Origin: Magnetococcales bacterium | GTDB lineage: Bacteria > Pseudomonadota > Magnetococcia > Magnetococcales > DC0425bin3 | Direction of reading: 5' to 3' | Length of the DNA: 34,416 nt | Assembly: GCA_015231175.1 (NCBI GenBank) | Contig: JADGBZ010000027.1 | Location: 1-34,416 of the forward strand | In this document: piece after piece, positions 33,458 to 34,416 of the stretch | Layout: each line of letters starts with the position of its first letter | Position numbering within the stretch: position 1 is the first letter of the stretch | Made by a program: the position numbers and the translations under genes | Notes under the pieces: generated by a model | Seen by the model: the letters and a program-made list of their open reading frames with translations, nothing else | What the model was told of the DNA's origin: nothing | The model's database searches: none

Positions 33458-34270
33458 ATGGGCATTCTTGCAGGAAAACGAGGCTTGATTTTCGGAGTGG
33501 CCAATGAGCGGAGCATTGCCTGGGGGATAGCCCAGGCCTGTCATCGGGAAGGGGCCATCCAGGGTTTTACCTATTTGGGAAGTGCCCTGGAAAAACGTGT
33601 ACGTCCCCTCGCCGAGGGGTTGGGATCCCGTTTTGTGGTCCCCTGCAATGTGACAGCCGAAGAGGATATGGCAGCCGTCTTTTCACGGGCGCAAGAGGAG
33701 TGGGGTGGGGTGGATTATATTGTTCACTCGGTCGCCTTTGCGCGCAAGGAAGAGTTGAAAGGTCATTTTTATCAGACCACCCCGGAAGGGTTTCGCGTCG
33801 CCATGGAGACGTCGGTATATTCCCTGGTCAGCATGTGCCGTCACGCGGCGCCCTTGATGACCTCCGGGGGTAGTGTGCTGACACTCTCCTACCTGGGCGC
33901 CGAGCGGGTGGTCCCACATTACAATGTGATGGGCGTTGCCAAGGCCGCTTTGGAGGCCAGCGTGCGCTATCTGGCCGTGGATCTGGGACCACGCCAGATA
34001 CGGGTCAACGCCATTTCGGCTGGTCCCATCAAGACTTTGGCCGCTTCGGGTATCGGGGATTTCAAGGAGATCCTGAATTGGAACCGGGACAACGCCCCCA
34101 TGCGGCGTAATGTGGATATTGCCGAGGTGGCTGAAGCGGCAGTATTCCTGCTCTCCTCCATGGGGCGTGGTGTGACCGGAGAGGTGTTGCATGTGGATGC
34201 CGGATACCATGTGGTGGGGATGCGGGCCGAGGATATTCCCGATGATGGGCTCCCTGCCCCTGCCGCTTGA
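33458..34270 (+). CDS. fabI: Enoyl-[acyl-carrier-protein] reductase (NADH)
   Basis: Short-chain dehydrogenase/reductase that makes the last reduction of each fatty-acid elongation round. The N-terminal FGVANERSIAWGIAQA is the modified nucleotide-binding motif of FabI. The catalytic set is Tyr145 (SYLGAE), Tyr155 and Lys162, spaced Tyr-x6-Lys as in E. coli FabI. RVNAISAGPIKTLAASGI and GEVLHVDAGYHVVGM complete the family pattern. Length 270 residues. A GAGG lies about 9 bases upstream of ATG 33458. It is separated from the methyltransferase by a repeat-containing gap and probably has its own promoter. Confidence 0.97.
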   Translation: MGILAGKRGLIFGVANERSIAWGIAQACHREGAIQGFTYLGSALEKRVRPLAEGLGSRFVVPCNVTAEEDMAAVFSRAQEEWGGVDYIVHSVAFARKEELKGHFYQTTPEGFRVAMETSVYSLVSMCRHAAPLMTSGGSVLTLSYLGAERVVPHYNVMGVAKAALEASVRYLAVDLGPRQIRVNAISAGPIKTLAASGIGDFKEILNWNRDNAPMRRNVDIAEVAEAAVFLLSSMGRGVTGEVLHVDAGYHVVGMRAEDIPDDGLPAPAA

Positions 34271-34330
34271 GAGCCAAGTGCAACCTAGTGGCTCAACCAT
34301 GTTGATTTGATGTGCAGGCAAGCCATGAAT

Positions 34331-34411
34331 CGGGGTCCAGGGGGCTGGCTCCCTGGCTTTGTCCAGGGCAGCGCCCTGGTGGGGTTCGGGGCGAAGCCCT
34401 GACAAAGGCTT
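34331..34411. repeat. Dispersed GC-rich hairpin repeat, copy after fabI
   Basis: Reads GGGTCCAGGGGGCTGGCTCC, then CAGGGCAGCGCCCTGGTGGGG and GTTCGGGGCGAAGCCCTGAC followed by AAAGGCTT. Contains self-complementary blocks (CCAGGGCAGCGCCCTGG; GGGGCGAAGCCC). It resembles the repeats at 12651-12710 and 33276-33355 and continues toward the window edge, so the right limit is not certain. Confidence 0.6.
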
Positions 34412-34416
34412 TCATT

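Noticed and set aside
33225-33488. An 87-residue gene before fabI
   Set aside because: It runs through the dispersed repeat and overlaps the start of fabI; no family resemblance.

Overview
The window is 34.4 kb of mostly GC-rich DNA from a Gram-negative bacterium, almost certainly a proteobacterium. The grounds are an RND/membrane-fusion-protein efflux pair, a 14-gene nuoA-N operon with separate nuoC and nuoD, and a fabI gene. The mix of insertion-sequence debris and dispersed hairpin repeats made me think of magnetotactic-type Magnetococcia or Alphaproteobacteria, but that is a weak guess. No rRNA, tRNA or magnetosome gene is present to support it.

Layout. (1) 1-4278: RND efflux adaptor and inner-membrane permease, overlapping by ATGA. 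The permease carries a one-base frameshift inside its last transmembrane helix. (2) 4390-5757: an antitoxin-like gene and its PIN-domain toxin. The toxin is cut short by an internally deleted IS66-type element that still has both terminal repeats. (3) 5977-9342: divergent cell-surface polysaccharide genes, a GtrB/DPM-like family 2 glycosyltransferase on the minus strand and a large polytopic membrane protein on the plus strand. (4) 9343-12632: a patchwork of IS remnants around an AT-rich acyltransferase gene. It ends in a truncated transposase joined to a second copy of the 3' end of the RND permease gene. (5) 12757-16890, minus strand: a membrane-bound GAF/HD-GYP signalling protein, an AAA (OLD/AbiL-like) ATPase and a DUF4276 TOPRIM-like protein, close together and probably co-transcribed. 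The ATPase/DUF4276 pair has the architecture of a two-gene defence system. The start of the DUF4276 gene carries an in-frame 78-bp tandem duplication. (6) 17272-31752: the complete complex I operon nuoABCDEFGHIJKLMN. (7) 31771-34270: a HEPN-like C-terminal remnant, a MidA/NDUFAF7-family methyltransferase and fabI, with dispersed GC-rich repeats around fabI.

How it works together. The nuo genes encode all 14 subunits of proton-pumping NADH:quinone oxidoreductase. The iron-sulphur ligands I checked are intact, including the four cysteines for the optional N7 cluster of NuoG. The downstream MidA/NDUFAF7-type gene is suggestive, because mitochondrial NDUFAF7 dimethylates an arginine of the NuoD homologue NDUFS2, and that HRGTEK motif is present in this NuoD. 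The left half is an accessory region built by repeated transposition and recombination. Its most notable features are the ATPase/DUF4276 pair with its duplicated start and the mosaic, gene-conversion-like relationship between the two RND gene ends.
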